This document shows, one piece after another, positions 52,832 through 64,000 of a stretch of DNA of 64,000 bases. The position numbers were made by a program, and so were the translations under genes. Where the stretch lies: NCBI GenBank assembly GCA_947650365.1, contig OX393553.1, positions 36,344,526 to 36,408,525 of the forward strand, given 5' to 3'. The notes under the pieces were generated by a model that saw only the letters and a list, made by a program, of their open reading frames with translations, searched no databases and was not told the DNA's origin. Origin of the DNA: Chamaelirium japonicum (Eukaryota > Streptophyta > Magnoliopsida > Liliales > Melanthiaceae). Numbering within the stretch: position 1 is the stretch's first letter; the number at the start of each line of letters is the position of its first letter.

Positions 52832-53072
52832 CCAACCAAGGTCCCTCCATCAACATTAGTCCCTGATCAATAGTAGATTGAAACACCCCATACGACTCTC
52901 TGCGATACATATTTTCTCTAGCAGAAGTGTCCCAGACATAGCACGAGATCAGGGGGTTTGTGAGGATTGGAGTAGAGAGGATAATATGGCTCTAATACTC
53001 AGGGAAGTCAACATGCACCAATTCCCAATTCCACCCACCACCCTCGATCATCAACTCGGAGATAGACACTAA
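52832..53072 (-). mobile_element. LINE upstream piece, separated by the LTR element
   Basis: The minus strand reads VSISELMIEGGGWNWELVHV and ARENMYRRESYGVFQS, a region normally just before zf-RVT in plant L1-type ORF2. It continues directly into 45117 after the target duplication. The LINE is cut off at about 53072, where 'taagggggtgtttggc' begins. Confidence 0.75.
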
Positions 53073-53685
53073 GGGGGTGTTTGGCATCATTCCGGAACAA
53101 TCTACTTCCATTCTGAATTTCATGATTTGAAAATAACAGCTAGTAATTGTTCCGCTGGAATGAAGGATTTGGGTACTAAAAATATCACTGTTTTTATGCC
53201 GACCAGAATGCTGGACCATCAAATTGCATTAGAAATAGTAATTGACGGTAATAACCTCTTCTGGAAGAGGATTAAGGGGAACAACTGTTCCACATGCGAA
53301 ACACCGCCTAATCCTTCCGCCAAGACGATATCAAAAGTTAAGGGTAGAAAGGTAAAAGGGACGGGACTCGCCCACGCCACACTCCTTATAGTGCTCTTTT
53401 GAAAGAGCCCAAGAGTCATGCAATCTTTTAGTATACACAGTCCATTTCCGCTGAAATCTGGGGTCTGAAAATGCATTTTCATGTCTCTCTACTCTACAAA
53501 AATAAAAGACCTAATGGAAAATTTTCCGTTTATACCCTTACAGGAATAATTTAAGGAGCCAAAAAAAATATTAGGGACATAATGCTCTATTTTCAGCACC
53601 CTACAGAAAAAATTTGGAACATACTTGCCTCCAATTAACCTCTCTTTTTCTCTCTCTCAGTCTATCTACCCCCCTCGGCCCCCTC

Positions 53686-53728
<43 letters not shown>

Positions 53729-54340
53729 GCGACATGTATATTAGTATAAAAGGAGATATGAAGGCATTCAAATACGCAGCCCACTGCCCAAAAAATAAGC
53801 GAAATGACCAACATATCTAAAATACGAGTTGATTGGGACACGTACGCTTGACTGACTGGCTCCTGTTAGTATATATGTACATTAAAGATCATTGTTCGAA
53901 GCCTATGATAGCCACAGAAGTACAAGTATTTTTGCCAAAGATCGACCATCTTTGCCCACAAGAGCACTACATATATCATACGCCACAGCAGCATAGGACA
54001 AACTCAGGATTCGATCATGCGATAACTCGAGAGGGAAAAAACGAGTTTACTGCTGGGATGCAACCACAGTTGCGTGCCATAGTTGTTAAGTCCTTCGATG
54101 GCTCTTTTTGTAACAACTATATCTTTTTAGATGAGGTGGTAAGTTAAGATGGTACTATACCCATTGTCGGCCCTCTCTCTAACTACTCGACCTTTTAGAT
54201 GAGTTGGTAAGTTAACAATAGCGGTCAACGACATCTAAAGCAAATTAACTTTTTACACAATGAATCCGAACTTCAAACACGCTACGCGATTAGCTTAATA
54301 ATAAGTATTTCCCTAATACATAAACACTAGCAAAGCACTT
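53073..54340. other. No gene; possible Harbinger-like left end and simple repeats
   Basis: 'taagggggtgtttggcatca' at 53073 looks like a Harbinger/Tourist left end with TAA flank, but I found no matching right end. Simple sequence: (CT)n at about 53685-53703 followed by (AC)n to about 53728. 'ttagatgag(g/t)tggtaagtta' occurs twice near 54128 and 54196. No coding domain was recognised. Confidence 0.5.
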
Positions 54341-54364
54341 AATCCCAGGATTCATTGGCGCAGC

Positions 54365-54592
54365 TCATGAATTGCAGATCTGACGCGTCTTGTACACCGA
54401 TGAGACGGCGCAGATGAGGAGCAGGAGCAGAAGACCCAGGTAGGAGCAGACGAGCGAGATCCCGACCCTGGTGCAGAACTTCTGATAGTGAGGGCACACC
54501 GCGCTCCACCATGCGTGCTCGTTCCCCCTCTTCCCCACATAGGCTATCGCTGTCGCGGCTGAGGCCGATGCCATCACCAGCCCCATCATCAT
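54365..54592 (-). CDS. CASP-like gene, exon 3
   Basis: Encodes residues 103-177, from MMMGLVMASASAATAIAY to the C-terminal KTRQICNS and TGA stop. The acceptor is 'ttgttgcag' before 54592; the exon begins in phase 0. Confidence 0.9.
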   Translation of the reverse strand: MMMGLVMASASAATAIAYVGKRGNEHAWWSAVCPHYQKFCTRVGISLVCSYLGLLLLLLICAVSSVYKTRQICNS

Positions 54593-55573
54593 CTGCAACA
54601 ACCAAAGCAATGAGCCAATCTAAAGTTATCATGAGTAAACCAACAGTTAATATATGCAAACATTGATGTATCTAATTCTACTTAGATTGACTAGGATAAT
54701 TACTTCCACTTTTATTTCATCTTTTTTGTAAAGAAATAAAAATCAATGTACACAAAATTTTGCGAAATGCATCATTTTTTTCTCCCTACCAAAATCCACG
54801 GTTTTTTTTTTCCGGTCATGTCCAAAAAATCGGGATATTTTGTGAAATATCCTTAGAGTTAAAGAATTTAAAAGAAAGAAGAAACATAAGAAGAAAAGGT
54901 CAAGTCCTCCTTCTGAAGAAGCCAGTGAGCTTGTTCTTACTGCAAGTCCAAGTCTTTTTTTTTTTTTTGGTACATTGCAAGCAAATCATCAAAGCATAGA
55001 AATCACACACCAGATCCAACAAATGGAATAGGTAACCCTCCACAAGATCGGCGACGAACAACATCGATATCAGCGAGTAGCCGCATGCAACTGCATTTCC
55101 CACCACAAAGAACCTAACAACATCCAAATGAAACAAGCAATCAGACAGATTCAAACAAAACTGGATTGGATTTACATAAAGGGTAAATTACACTTTACCC
55201 CCTGAAGTTTTATTTGTTTCAAATTGGTCTCTATAGTTTTAAATGTTTGCACAATACCCCTTTTGTCAACTACTAAATTTCCTCTTTTAGTAAGTGATTT
55301 TAGGCTAAACTTCAGGGGGGTAAGCACAAATGATGTATTATTTCGTACATACTAATTGATAAAGGCTTACTCAAAGGCAGGGGATGACTTGTAGCTAGCC
55401 TTCACTTGGGATCCTGCAATGTCACTGCTCTGCTTGTTGAAGCCCATGCACAATGCGGCGGCCAGGGTGGCCAAAGTGGCCAACAGTCTTAGCAACAGAT
55501 GGGCTTTGAAGTAGCTTGCGTGGGCGTCGTCCATTGATGGTCTTCGGTCCCTCTTCACATTGTTGATCTCCAT
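54365..55573 (-). CDS. CASP-like membrane protein, three exons, 177 aa
   Basis: The exons are 55371-55573, 55011-55113 and 54365-54592, all with GT-AG introns and matching phase. The start ATG at 55573 gives MEINNVKRDRRPS. Four membrane spans are predicted: about 25-45, 69-92, 99-121 and 147-169. CASP/MARVEL family hallmarks are present: an Arg in span 1 (R29 in HLLLRLLATL) and an Asp in span 3 (D101 in LLDLMMMGLV). Other family blocks are VKASYKSSPAFEFFVVGNAV (end of loop 1 into span 2), ACGYSL and GNEHAWWSAVCPHYQKFC (second outer loop with two Cys). Its length is normal for CASPL proteins. Founding CASPs organise Casparian-strip membrane domains in endodermis; most CASP-like proteins have no defined role. 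No defect is seen. The subfamily is probably CASPL1, but that is less sure. Confidence 0.92.
55011..55113 (-). CDS. CASP-like gene, exon 2
   Basis: 103 nt encoding FFVVGNAVACGYSL through GYLFHLLDL. The acceptor is 'ttgttag' and the donor GTGTGTGA. The first base completes Glu68. Confidence 0.9.
55371..55573 (-). CDS. CASP-like gene, exon 1
   Basis: 203 nt encoding residues 1-67 plus two bases of Glu68. The donor is GTAAGC. It is GC-rich and begins with ATGGAGATCAACAATG. Confidence 0.9.
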
Positions 55574-55673
55574 TGCGACCTCTCACCACCGATGTCGAAG
55601 AACAAAGGCCCAGTTTTGAAGAGGCAGAGATGGGGATTGAAGAGAGGGGGCTATGGGATTGGGGGCTCGGATG

Positions 55674-55682
55674 ATTATAAAG
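55674..55682 (-). promoter_or_regulatory. TATA-like box of the CASP-like gene
   Basis: The minus strand reads CTTTATAAT in a CT-rich setting, about 100 nt upstream of the ATG, a plausible core promoter with a short 5' UTR. Confidence 0.4.
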
Positions 55683-55699
55683 AGAGGGCAACTGTGCCC

Positions 55700-56065
55700 A
55701 GGTGGGATCCGGTCACTGTTCGTCGGCTTAACCGACTCCGACGGTTGTTAAGTGGTGAGTGTGCGTGGGTTTTAAATTCGATGGAGGTCGTCTCACTGGA
55801 CGGTGACCGTAGCAGGCGGTTCTGTTTAATTTCCTGTGCTTTTGGTGGGAACGGGTGCCGTTTTCCGTTTTTAAGTTGGCCGTTGGGATGAGGTAATGGG
55901 CGGGTGTCGGTTACCTCCGGCGAGGTCCCGACGTGGTGCCGTGGTGGTCTTTTGGTGCGGGGACTTCCAAACGGAATGGAAGTTTTTTTTTTTTTGGCAG
56001 GAATACGGAATGGAAGTTATAAATCAACTTACCCTTTATGAAAGGCCTATCACATCCCAGACAAG
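55700..56065. other. Upstream region of CASP-like gene, no other gene
   Basis: G/C-richer unique sequence upstream of the CASP-like gene, ending at the hAT MITE. ORFs here have no recognisable domain. Confidence 0.5.
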
Positions 56066-56519
56066 TAGGGGTGGCAATGGGTCGGGTTCGGGTCGGGTTC
56101 GGGTCATAGGTATAAGGGCAAAACACCTAATCCGAACCCAATCCGTTTAATAAATGGGTCAAAAACTTAAACCCAAACCCGACCCGCCTAATAAACGGGT
56201 TGACCCGACCCGACCCAACCCGTTAAACCCATTTACTAAATAGGTCGGGTCGTGTCGGGTTGGGTCAACATAACCCATGAAAATCAGTCAGGTTGGACAA
56301 AATGGGTCGGATAGGGCCGGGTTGGCTCGGGTTGGGTTGACATGACCCATTTGGTAAACGGTCAATTCGGGTCAATCGGGTTATAAGTACAAACCCGAAC
56401 CCGACCCATTAAATAAATGGGTCAATCGGGTCAACTTGTTTATGACCCGAACCCGTTTAGGCCAAACCCCGCTAACTTCGGGTCGGGTTGGCGGGTCGAG
56501 TCAAGGATTGCCAACCCTA
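56066..56519. mobile_element. 454-bp hAT MITE with perfect TSD
   Basis: An 8-bp duplication CAGACAAG lies at 56058-56065 and 56520-56527. The inverted ends are TAGGGGTGGCAAT and ATTGCCAACCCTA, with one mismatch. The interior is made of 'gggtcgggtt / aacccgaccc' repeats that can fold on themselves. It lies about 500 bp upstream of the CASP-like start codon. Confidence 0.9.
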
Positions 56520-56527
56520 CAGACAAG

Positions 56528-56704
56528 TGCAAATGTCTATATACAGCCCACAAAATATCTTAGGTAGCACCCCTCCCACCGCCTCCGGCTGCCTCACCAC
56601 CGACAACCCACCATCATCGGCGCGTGTTTCCTTACTCATCATCATAATATTCATTCCCTTCTTTTTCTTCTTCTTCCTCCTCCTCCTCCTCATCTGTTTC
56701 CTTA
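56528..56704. other. Short CT/TC-rich sequence, no gene
   Basis: Contains a CTT/CTC-rich stretch at 56655-56700; nothing else is recognised. Confidence 0.5.
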
Positions 56705-57558
56705 TGTTGAGTTTTGCCCCATTAAATTCCTGACCTGAAGGACAGAGCAATAAGCAAATTCGTTGATGCGATTGGGCAAACCTGGGTTGATATCTGTGGG
56801 CATAATATGCAGCAAACTCCCCCGAGCAACTAGGCGAGTCGGGTCTGGCTGTGCGGGTTGGACGCAGTTTGGACTGCGTGTTTGAGTTGGTTTCGGAGTA
56901 CTAGGGCCATGCGTTTGTCCTCTTATAAAAGGGGGGGCACGAATGGCTCTCGGGTTACATGGAAAGACTGAATCACGATGGTGGCTTAAGATCATCTACG
57001 GAGAAGAAGAAGTCACGGAGGAGAACAAAGGATAGGGAGGGGACTCTTGGATGCTCGAAGGAGCATGGTGCCAGTTCTTCTGAGGTAGAGGGTGAGGTCG
57101 ATGATCACGAGTTGTGAGATTTTTCAGTGGAGTAAAACTATGTGCCACCATTCTTAAGTCTGGGAGATTGGTTGGGATTAGGGTCATGTGGAAACCTTGG
57201 AGAAGAAAGATATGGGATTGGAGATTATTTTGTCCAAGTGGATCAGAGGGATTAAAGAACTACGGATCCAGTGGAGGAGTGACACTCTTTCTCACTTCTC
57301 GTGATACATGTTCTTGGTTGATCGCCTCGTCGTCCTAGTTCTTCATGGAAGCCAGTGACTCCCTGCAACGTATGTGTCTTGGTTGTAATCCTTGTAAGTA
57401 TGTTTTATTGTGTGACTAATAGAAGAGATCTTATACTCCCATGTTTGTGGATTAGCCCTGAATTGGATTAACCACGTTATATATGTATGTGATCTATGAT
57501 TGTCATTGGTGTCTTTAGAGCACCGTGTTGGTGCCTTGGTGGTGATTAAATTCACAAC
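56705..57558. repeat. Possible LTR-like segment (TG...CA) with TATA box
   Basis: It runs from 'tgttgagttttgcccc' to 'gattaaattcacaaca', giving TGTTG...CAACA ends. A TATA-like 'cttataaaaggggggg' occurs at about 56922-56937, followed by a short G/A-rich transcribed-looking region. There is no partner LTR and no TSD, so this could be a solo LTR or chance ends. Confidence 0.3.
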
Positions 57559-57569
57559 ACCTCTCCCCC

Positions 57570-58480
57570 TGTTGGTTAGAGCGCGTGGCGGAAACGGGTT
57601 TGGTCGTCTAGATGATGATGCAAGGTATTAAAATATTTTATCATCTACATCATAAGATCGAGATCGTGATATATTCTAATCGATTATGTAAACTATCATG
57701 CAAACAATTAAAACTATATGCATACAACCTATGGATTACTAGAGGTTACCTCACGGGACTTATAAACGCCCGTGGAGAAGATCCAAGGTTGATGATGAAT
57801 GTGGCCGCGCTTGAAGATCTCATTTTCAAGTTGCCTACGTATCCTTTTGCAAGGGATCAAGCCTTCGTAGTTCCTTTGATTTGGATCTCGTATCCTTCGC
57901 ATAGCAACTCCTATCCCGCGACCTTGGTAATCATGTGTGAACTTGTAGGAGTCTCATTCTTCATCTTCATCCTCTCGATGACGCTTGAAGAAGACGAAGA
58001 TAACGAACGACATGGTGTGGAGGGATGAACAACTATTATTCTCTCTCTTTTCCTTCTTCTCTTTCCTATGGCCGAAACCCATAAGAGGGAGAGGGGCCAC
58101 GAATTTCCATGTGCTCTTGGCCATAGGGGGCAACTAGGGTTGAAGATATAGCCAAAATCCCCAAGGGATTCCCTATTTTGTGGGGGGATATAGATCCCTT
58201 GGATCTATCCCCTTAAATCTCTTATGGATCCTTAATTATCCATAAGTGGATTTCGACTAGGGTTTATCCCTTGGCCGAAATTCACATGGATAGGGACTCA
58301 TAAGGGCGGCCAATAATGCCCCATGTGGCACCCCCAAGTTCTGTCACCCACTTAAGTCGAGAAGGGTCACGCACTGTTAGCCTGATTTGACTGTGATCAA
58401 ACCCTAATAATGCGCCATGGCTACTCCTAGTCCAACTAAAAACCAATAAAAGAAAATAATTAATTAATTATCTATCAACA
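57570..58480 (-). repeat. Possible Copia solo LTR or LTR remnant
   Basis: TGTTGG...CAACA ends. The minus-strand terminus '...TTTCCGCCACGCGCTCTAACCAACA' is like the end of the Copia LTR at 60783 ('...TTCCGCTGCGGGCC...CCAACA'). No partner or matching TSD was found. The ORF at 57612-58028 falls in this segment and has no domain. Confidence 0.35.
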
Positions 58481-60782
58481 TCCACCATAGACAGTTATGA
58501 TAATGCCCCTGCACTTAGGAGTTATCTCCTTAGTCCACCAGAAAGTTGACCTGAGAAAGCTATAGAGTCGCACTACATACCTGTGGGCATCGAAATTAGC
58601 CCACGAACAAAACCCGGCCCACACGCAACGGCCGACACACCAAGCCAAGCCCAAGCACAATGACCCACAAAGAAAAAAAGTCAAAACTGATTCGGATGGA
58701 CACAAGTGGGCCTACCCCATGCAAGTGGGGCCCACCATGTTCACCCAAGCCCAAAAAGGGGTCGGACGGGCCCACTCGAAAGTGGGGTCAACTTGCCCCC
58801 TTTATGCAAACTGTAGCCCCCTCCTCATAGGGAGGTGCAGCTGGCTAGAAAAGAAAGAAATCCGCCTAGTGTAGGGGAAGGTAGCATGGACGTTTACACA
58901 AATTATGCATCCACGTCGATCCCTTGATCTGACAGACAAGATGAAAAGTCGTGTCGCCATCGATTAAATATGCAAAGATGGCTCATATCCCAAATGATTG
59001 AGCCATATCTAGCCCATAACCGCATGCTACAAAAAAGAAAAAAGATAAATATTGTTTTTCTCCAAAAAGAGAAGATAAATCCCAACGGTTATGGGAAGAG
59101 ATATTCAAGAGATTCAAATAAATCTTCTCATATCTCTCCCATCCCCCCTTCGTCTATAAAAAGAGGGGCAGGGGGATGCCTTCAAAGGTCGCAAGCTAGA
59201 GACGTGAATGTTCTGCAAAGAAGGAGTCTCGCTCTCGACGACCCAAGGCTTCATGAGGCACGGGTAAGTGCATCCTACGGGAAGTTCTTAGCCCACAAAA
59301 GTTTTCATCAACGTAAATACCTTGCACAAGAAATCAAAGCTTCAACTCCGTTCACGAAGAAGAAAGCTTGGAGAAGAAGATCGAAGTGGCACTACACCCA
59401 TCATCTGCAAGAAGCCTTTGACTCTGAAAACGCTAAAGAAGTCCGGACACAAAGATCGAAGCGGTTCCATATCCATCGTCTTCAACAAACATCCACTCTA
59501 TTCATGAAAAAAAAAGTTTGAAGAAGAAAACCCGAAGTGGTGCCACACATGTTGTCTTCAACATTGAAGTCGACGCTACACCCTTCGTCCTCAATAAAGC
59601 CGACGCTACAACTGTCGCACGGAATTGGCGCTACACCCATCATCTTCAACATCAAAGTCGACCCTACAACTATCATACGAAGATCGGCGTTATACTCACC
59701 ATCATAAAAAGAATCTTTCGACTCCGATCACACCAAAAAAGCCCAGAGAAGATGAAGAAGAACAAATCCGACACCATAACTATCACTGCCAAATCAAAGC
59801 CAAAGGAATAAGAAGACTCGAAAACATCGTAATCATTGTTCGAAGGTAAAGATCAAGCCAAATCCAAAAAAAAAATGCTCAAGCAAAGTCAAAGTTACGC
59901 CCACGCTAAAGCCACACACGTGCTAAAGTCAAATAACTACGAAGGATCATGAGCAAAACAACACACTTTCTAGCCGATACAATGCGAAGTCCGAAAGAAG
60001 AAAGCACCACAAGCCTCTACCCCTTTTATGTTCAAGCACTAACGTCAAAGCTATGCTGACAACAGAGCTACACTAAAGCAATATCGGAGCAAGACGCAAG
60101 AAGCTAAAGCCAAGCTAAAACCAAACGCCAAAAGCCAAAGCCAGAGCAAAACCAAAGTCACACTTACGCCCGTGCTAATGTCATGCAAATACTAAAGCCA
60201 AGCATCTACGAATGATCATAAGCAAAACAACACACTTTCTAGTCGATATGACACAAAGTCCAGAAGAACGAAAGCATCGCAAGCCTCTACCCCTCCTACG
60301 TTCAAGCACTGATGCCAAAGTGATGCCGACACCAGAGCTATACTAAATCAAAGCCAGAAGCCAAACTAAAAAGTAAAAGCAAGATCGACGCCGTGAACCA
60401 ATGATCGAGGACATCGAGGTCTAGCAAGAGCCAAGGAAGATGCGAAGATCAAGAAACGGCGTCAAAAAGCCCCCTAGCTCAGAAAATGTGAAGTACGGAA
60501 GGGACAAAAAGCAAATATTAAAACCACTTCACCTATCAAGAAACACAAACTTCTGTAAAAACATATGTCCTGGGCAACCACTCTAGAGCTTTCGCATGAA
60601 GTAATATGGAGACGCAGATCAAAGGGACCCTCTAGAAGGATCTTTTCTATAATCTCTTGATCAAAACCTTCATCGCACCCGGCTCACCACCCCGGAGCAC
60701 CAGAAAGCGGCTTGCGATCTTGTGTTCCGCAATAAAGATGACTCGAATCTTTTTTCGTGCCTATAATGCCGGACACTTATGA
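58481..60782. other. Uncharacterised repeat DNA with TATA box, no gene recognised
   Basis: Features seen are a strong TATA-like 'cgtctataaaaagagggg' at about 59151-59168 and a long C/A-rich 'aaagccaaagcc' region to the right. The stretch at 59250-59830 repeats 'cgaagtggc(g)cta(c)accca' type phrases. No protein domain was recognised. It is probably part of a non-autonomous retroelement, but no termini could be assigned. Confidence 0.45.
59890..60470. repeat. 275-bp tandem duplication
   Basis: 'gcaaaacaacacactttcta' occurs near 59953 and 60228. The surrounding 250 bp match ('tacgcccacgctaaag' and 'tacgcccgtgctaatg'; 'gcaagcctctacccctc' and 'acaagcctctacccctt'). Two units at about 80-85% identity. 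Confidence 0.8.
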
Positions 60783-63014
60783 TGTTGGAATAAATCCATG
60801 GTAGAGGCCCGCAGCGGAAGCAAAGTGAAGGTCCGAAGACCGTGAGCGGTGTGCGTTACATATCAAAATTTTCATCGAAACGATCTACACGTGCGTGTAT
60901 GAATCTAGCATGGCAACTACGCGAACCCCTAACGTCGATCTAATGCGAGAGAACAATCTAGCATATATGCATGTTCTATATATGTTAGATCTACATGTTA
61001 GAGATCATACCTGCGTGCGGATTCTTTCACCGCGACAAGTTTCTTCTTTATCGATGAAAACGGGCTCGGATCTGCGTGATATAACTTCGGTACGATAGCC
61101 ATAAATTTCTTCTTCGAACTCGGATTGGGCTAAAATTTGAACTGAAGGTAGCTAACTTCGAGGTACAACTTTTGCAACAAGTTTCACCCTGTTTGGACTT
61201 CTGAAACTCTCAGAATCACAGAAACATTGTTGATTTTCTGTACAGATTCTAGACAGCAAAAGTTTGCGGGAGATGCCTTCTAGTTCACCCGATCTCGCAC
61301 GGTGCATGGCACCTCGTCAAGGGATCTCTGAGTGCCTCCATCCGACGAGCCTTCTCCTTCTACGAAACACCACGCCAGGAAGACGAGTCGCCATCCAATG
61401 GCGCAAGCAAGGGAGAGAGAGACGAGAGAGGAGAAGATAAGAGAGGAGATGGGGCGGCTAGGGTGGCATGGCCGGCCCTAAGGTTTGTCATCAACTAATT
61501 CAAACTTCTCCCTATATATCTCTCCTTTATCTCTATCTTTTCCTTGGTTTTGAAACGGTCAAAACCAGCCCATTTTCTGTGCCTCATGACTGGCCCCATC
61601 GTTGGAGGCAACAACCTCCTGAAACCAATGAGGCCAGCCTTGACCAGTCTCCCAACACTTAGGGCCAGCCCCCTTAGTGCATAGTGGCGCATGGTATGAC
61701 CAAAACGCCCTTATGTCACTAGTTGGTCGTTCCTCGTGTACGAGACTTTGCAAGGCACACATAAGTGAAGTGCACCAGTGATTTTACTATTCTCTGGGTT
61801 TCCGTAGGGTGCCCCTAGTGAAATCAACTAGTCAACTCGCAACATATCCCAGTGCATCGCACCTATGTGGCAAAGTCCACTTATGGCAAGGAATTGATAC
61901 ATGTGTCTCTGTACTAACCTAAGGTTTCTCCTTAGTGCACACACGTAGCTACGCGTCTACTGTGCACTAGTGCGAAGCACTCACGGAGCGTAGGCTTGGA
62001 CTTCTCGCTTCCTCTAACTGTGTTTTATGTTTCGAGGAGATGGTATAAGAACCGTACATAATGTGGATAAGGTGGAACCTTCAGGGACTAGGGTTCATGG
62101 CTTCCATCTTAGACTCGATCGACACACTACTCGAGTATACCATCGATCCTCTAAGTCCGAGTTAACCTGTGTGGCCACCTAGAGTGCGACGCAGGCTATA
62201 CTCCAATTCCCCCAGACTTACTATGTTCTCCCTCATACCCCTGCTCTTCGCTTAGTATGGTAAACTCATTGTCCCTCCATTTAGTGTCATGATGCAACTC
62301 GAGCGGTAGAGAATACCGTCAGACTCGAGTGCTCATATGACTCGGTTCCTTTCAGGTTGACCACATACATCGTATCTCCGATTACTTTGATAAGCAACCG
62401 GATCCGTCACCAGGCCAACTGATGACCACCTAGCCAGAGTTTAATACGACGTAGGTCAGACCAAGGAACGCACCTCCCGTTAGGGGTGTGGATAGCCTGC
62501 AGGAGTGACACGCTGATGCAACGCCAACCGAGTAACCCAGTACACTGTGGTTTTGGATCACTGCATCTAGATCCTCACACATTGGTGCGCCAAAGCACCA
62601 CACAACTAGTTAGTCCACCAGACATGGTTCCTCAGGGTTTAGGACCATTTTACCCTAAGCAGAAACACGGTTTAGTGCATCGGTATCTGCTCACCGATCT
62701 GTGTACCGTGTTGGTTCTGTTCGGCCATAGATATTGTGCCTGGTAATGACCGCGGTGGAGACACCTACACTCTGTCATCCCAATAGCTTATCCTGATAGG
62801 GCGACCAACCCTAATCAGAGTTGCGAACATATTTAGGTTACATGAGACCAGTCTCTTGAGTCTCCCACTCAGGTGGATTACCACGTAGCCATGGCTATCT
62901 GTTCTGTAATCAGAACACGTACTAAGGTACGTACAAAGATGCAATCTTATACTATCAACTATACATAGCTAAACTCTAGGTTTTTACAAGCTATAGACCT
63001 CACCAATTCTAACA
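60783..63014 (-). repeat. 3' LTR of a Ty1/Copia element running off the right edge
   Basis: The minus strand runs TGTTAGAATTGG... to ...TTTATTCCAACA, about 2.23 kb. Directly before it on the minus strand is the purine tract CTAGTGGGAGAT (63015-63026), the classic Copia polypurine context. The length suggests a long-LTR Copia family (such as SIRE/Maximus type), but that is inference. The left 5 bp are TATGA; the partner LTR is outside the window. Confidence 0.8.
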
Positions 63015-64000
63015 ATCTCCCACTAGGTCTAACGAGGAAAAACGATATTGAGCTCTGTAGCTTCTACATGCTGCCCAAAGGCCTTTGCAGGAATTCCCTA
63101 AAGGAATTAACAACATTATCTGTAGATGCTACCTCAGTACCGCTACTTGCATTTCCTCCTATAACTGTCAAATCAAGTGAAGTTTGGACTTGATGGGTTT
63201 CCCCTCATTGTGGTGGCTAGTCCCCTTGGACCTTGCTTACCGCTCTTCTATTGCAATAACATATAACTGAGCCTCTGGTACGCGTTCTAAGTTTTCTAAA
63301 AACTTCCTAAGCCTTACCACCTAGTATACTACCTCGCACGCAACAATGTGCTCAGTCATTGTGGTGGAGTCAGTGATGCACTTGTTTCACACTCTACCAA
63401 CTACCGCTTCTAATCCCAAGATAAAAATAATTTCTGAAATCGATTCTCTGGAACGCACATCTGACACCAAATTCAGACCCTGTGTGTCCAATCGATATCA
63501 GGACCTGTGAAGTGCAAGCTAACTCACAATCCTCACTGGATAAGGACTTCTGAGTATACCCTTCACTTTAGTCCAGTGATCTGGACTCGGGTTTGACTGA
63601 AACCGATCCATGAATCCTGATGCGCAATAGATATCTATCCTCGTAAATCAAATCTGGCTAGAATCTTATCTTAATACGTAGTCTGTGATAGCAAGAGAAC
63701 CTTGCTCTGGTTATCTCGAGTTACCTTGATTTCCAAAGCATAACTCGCCTTACTAGGGTCTTTCACATCGAATTGTAATGACTACATACCTTTATCGTAA
63801 ATAATATTCTTACGTCATTTTCAATCAGTAGGATATCGTTAACGTAAAGTACTAAGTACACCCATGTAGCTATTTTACCTTTCTTGTACCCACTTGGTTT
63901 ATCCTCATTCTGATCAAATCCGTGTGAGCGGATTCTCTTGATCAAAATAGATATCCCAACTTGGATACTTGCATCAGTCCATAAATGGACCTTTGCAACT
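63015..64000 (-). pseudogene. Copia pol 3' portion (RT palm to RNase H), partial
   Basis: At 63763-63945 the minus strand reads SHGFDQNEDKPSGYKKGK and VYLVLYVNDILLIENDV, the Copia RT region around the catalytic motif. The remainder down to the polypurine tract corresponds to RNase H. It is a fossil copy with several breaks. It continues beyond the window. Confidence 0.8.

Noticed and set aside
53073-53400. Harbinger-type left end after TAA
   Set aside because: No matching inverted right end was found, so no element is called.
54660-55000. Phe-rich ORF at 54760-54999
   Set aside because: It lies within an intron of the CASP-like gene on the opposite strand and has no domain.
57565-57600. tRNA A-box-like 'gttggttagagcg'
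   Set aside because: No B box, no cloverleaf and no poly-T terminator within tRNA distance; probably the end of an LTR-like segment.
57612-58028. 138-aa ORF
   Set aside because: No recognisable domain; lies within a probable LTR remnant.

Overview
The window is plant nuclear DNA, from a repeat-rich flowering-plant genome. Supporting signs are plant-type spliced genes (a CASP-like membrane protein and a UBC27-type ubiquitin-conjugating enzyme), plant LTR retrotransposons primed by initiator-Met tRNA, plant LINEs, and many MITEs. I cannot name the species. Only two host genes are visible; most of the rest is layered transposable elements and microsatellites.

Layout, left to right. 1-5625: a hAT DNA transposon whose left end lies outside the window. 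It has a 165-bp tandem array, a spliced DUF659/hAT transposase gene, and a 953-bp hAT-type MITE inserted in the BED zinc-finger exon. 5630-24225: the minus-strand host gene UBC27-like. Exon 1 is at 24042-24225 and exon 2 at 10070-10118, so intron 1 is about 13.9 kb; later exons are not in the window. Intron 1 holds an RTE-type LINE scrap (11440-12140), a complete-looking but broken Ty3/Gypsy chromovirus (12487-20418, TSD ACAAC), a duplicated unit split by a hAT element (20911-22463), and a (TA)n-bounded palindromic element (23334-23922).

24640-31183: a mosaic of non-autonomous DNA elements. Several have perfect target duplications, including two copies of one 1.1-kb family (24996-26145 and 27309-28407). 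It ends in a run of three palindromic elements separated by (TA)n and (CT)n microsatellites (29219-31183). 31184-34140: a decayed L1-type LINE. 34900-38540: a LINE scrap, a PIF/Harbinger-like element with minisatellite cargo, and small MITEs. 38606-44062: a young Ty1/Copia element on the minus strand with 150-bp LTRs (TSD TTGAT).

44107-53072: a minus-strand LINE interrupted by a 7.7-kb LTR element (45118-52831, 618-bp LTRs, TSD CCAAC). That element has lost ordinary pol genes. It carries four kinds of tandem array and a large sense-strand piece of a host 5'-adenylylsulfate (APS) reductase gene. Its LTRs differ at only about seven sites, so the capture was spread recently.

54365-55573: an intact three-exon CASP-like gene (177 aa) on the minus strand. 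56066-56519: a hAT MITE with perfect TSD. 56700-60782: LTR-like and uncharacterised repeat DNA. 60783-64000: the LTR and part of pol of a further Ty1/Copia element running off the right edge. Element boundaries rest on TSDs and terminal repeats read by eye. Divergence figures are hand counts, and ages are rough estimates using a commonly used plant LTR rate of about 1.3e-8 substitutions per site per year.
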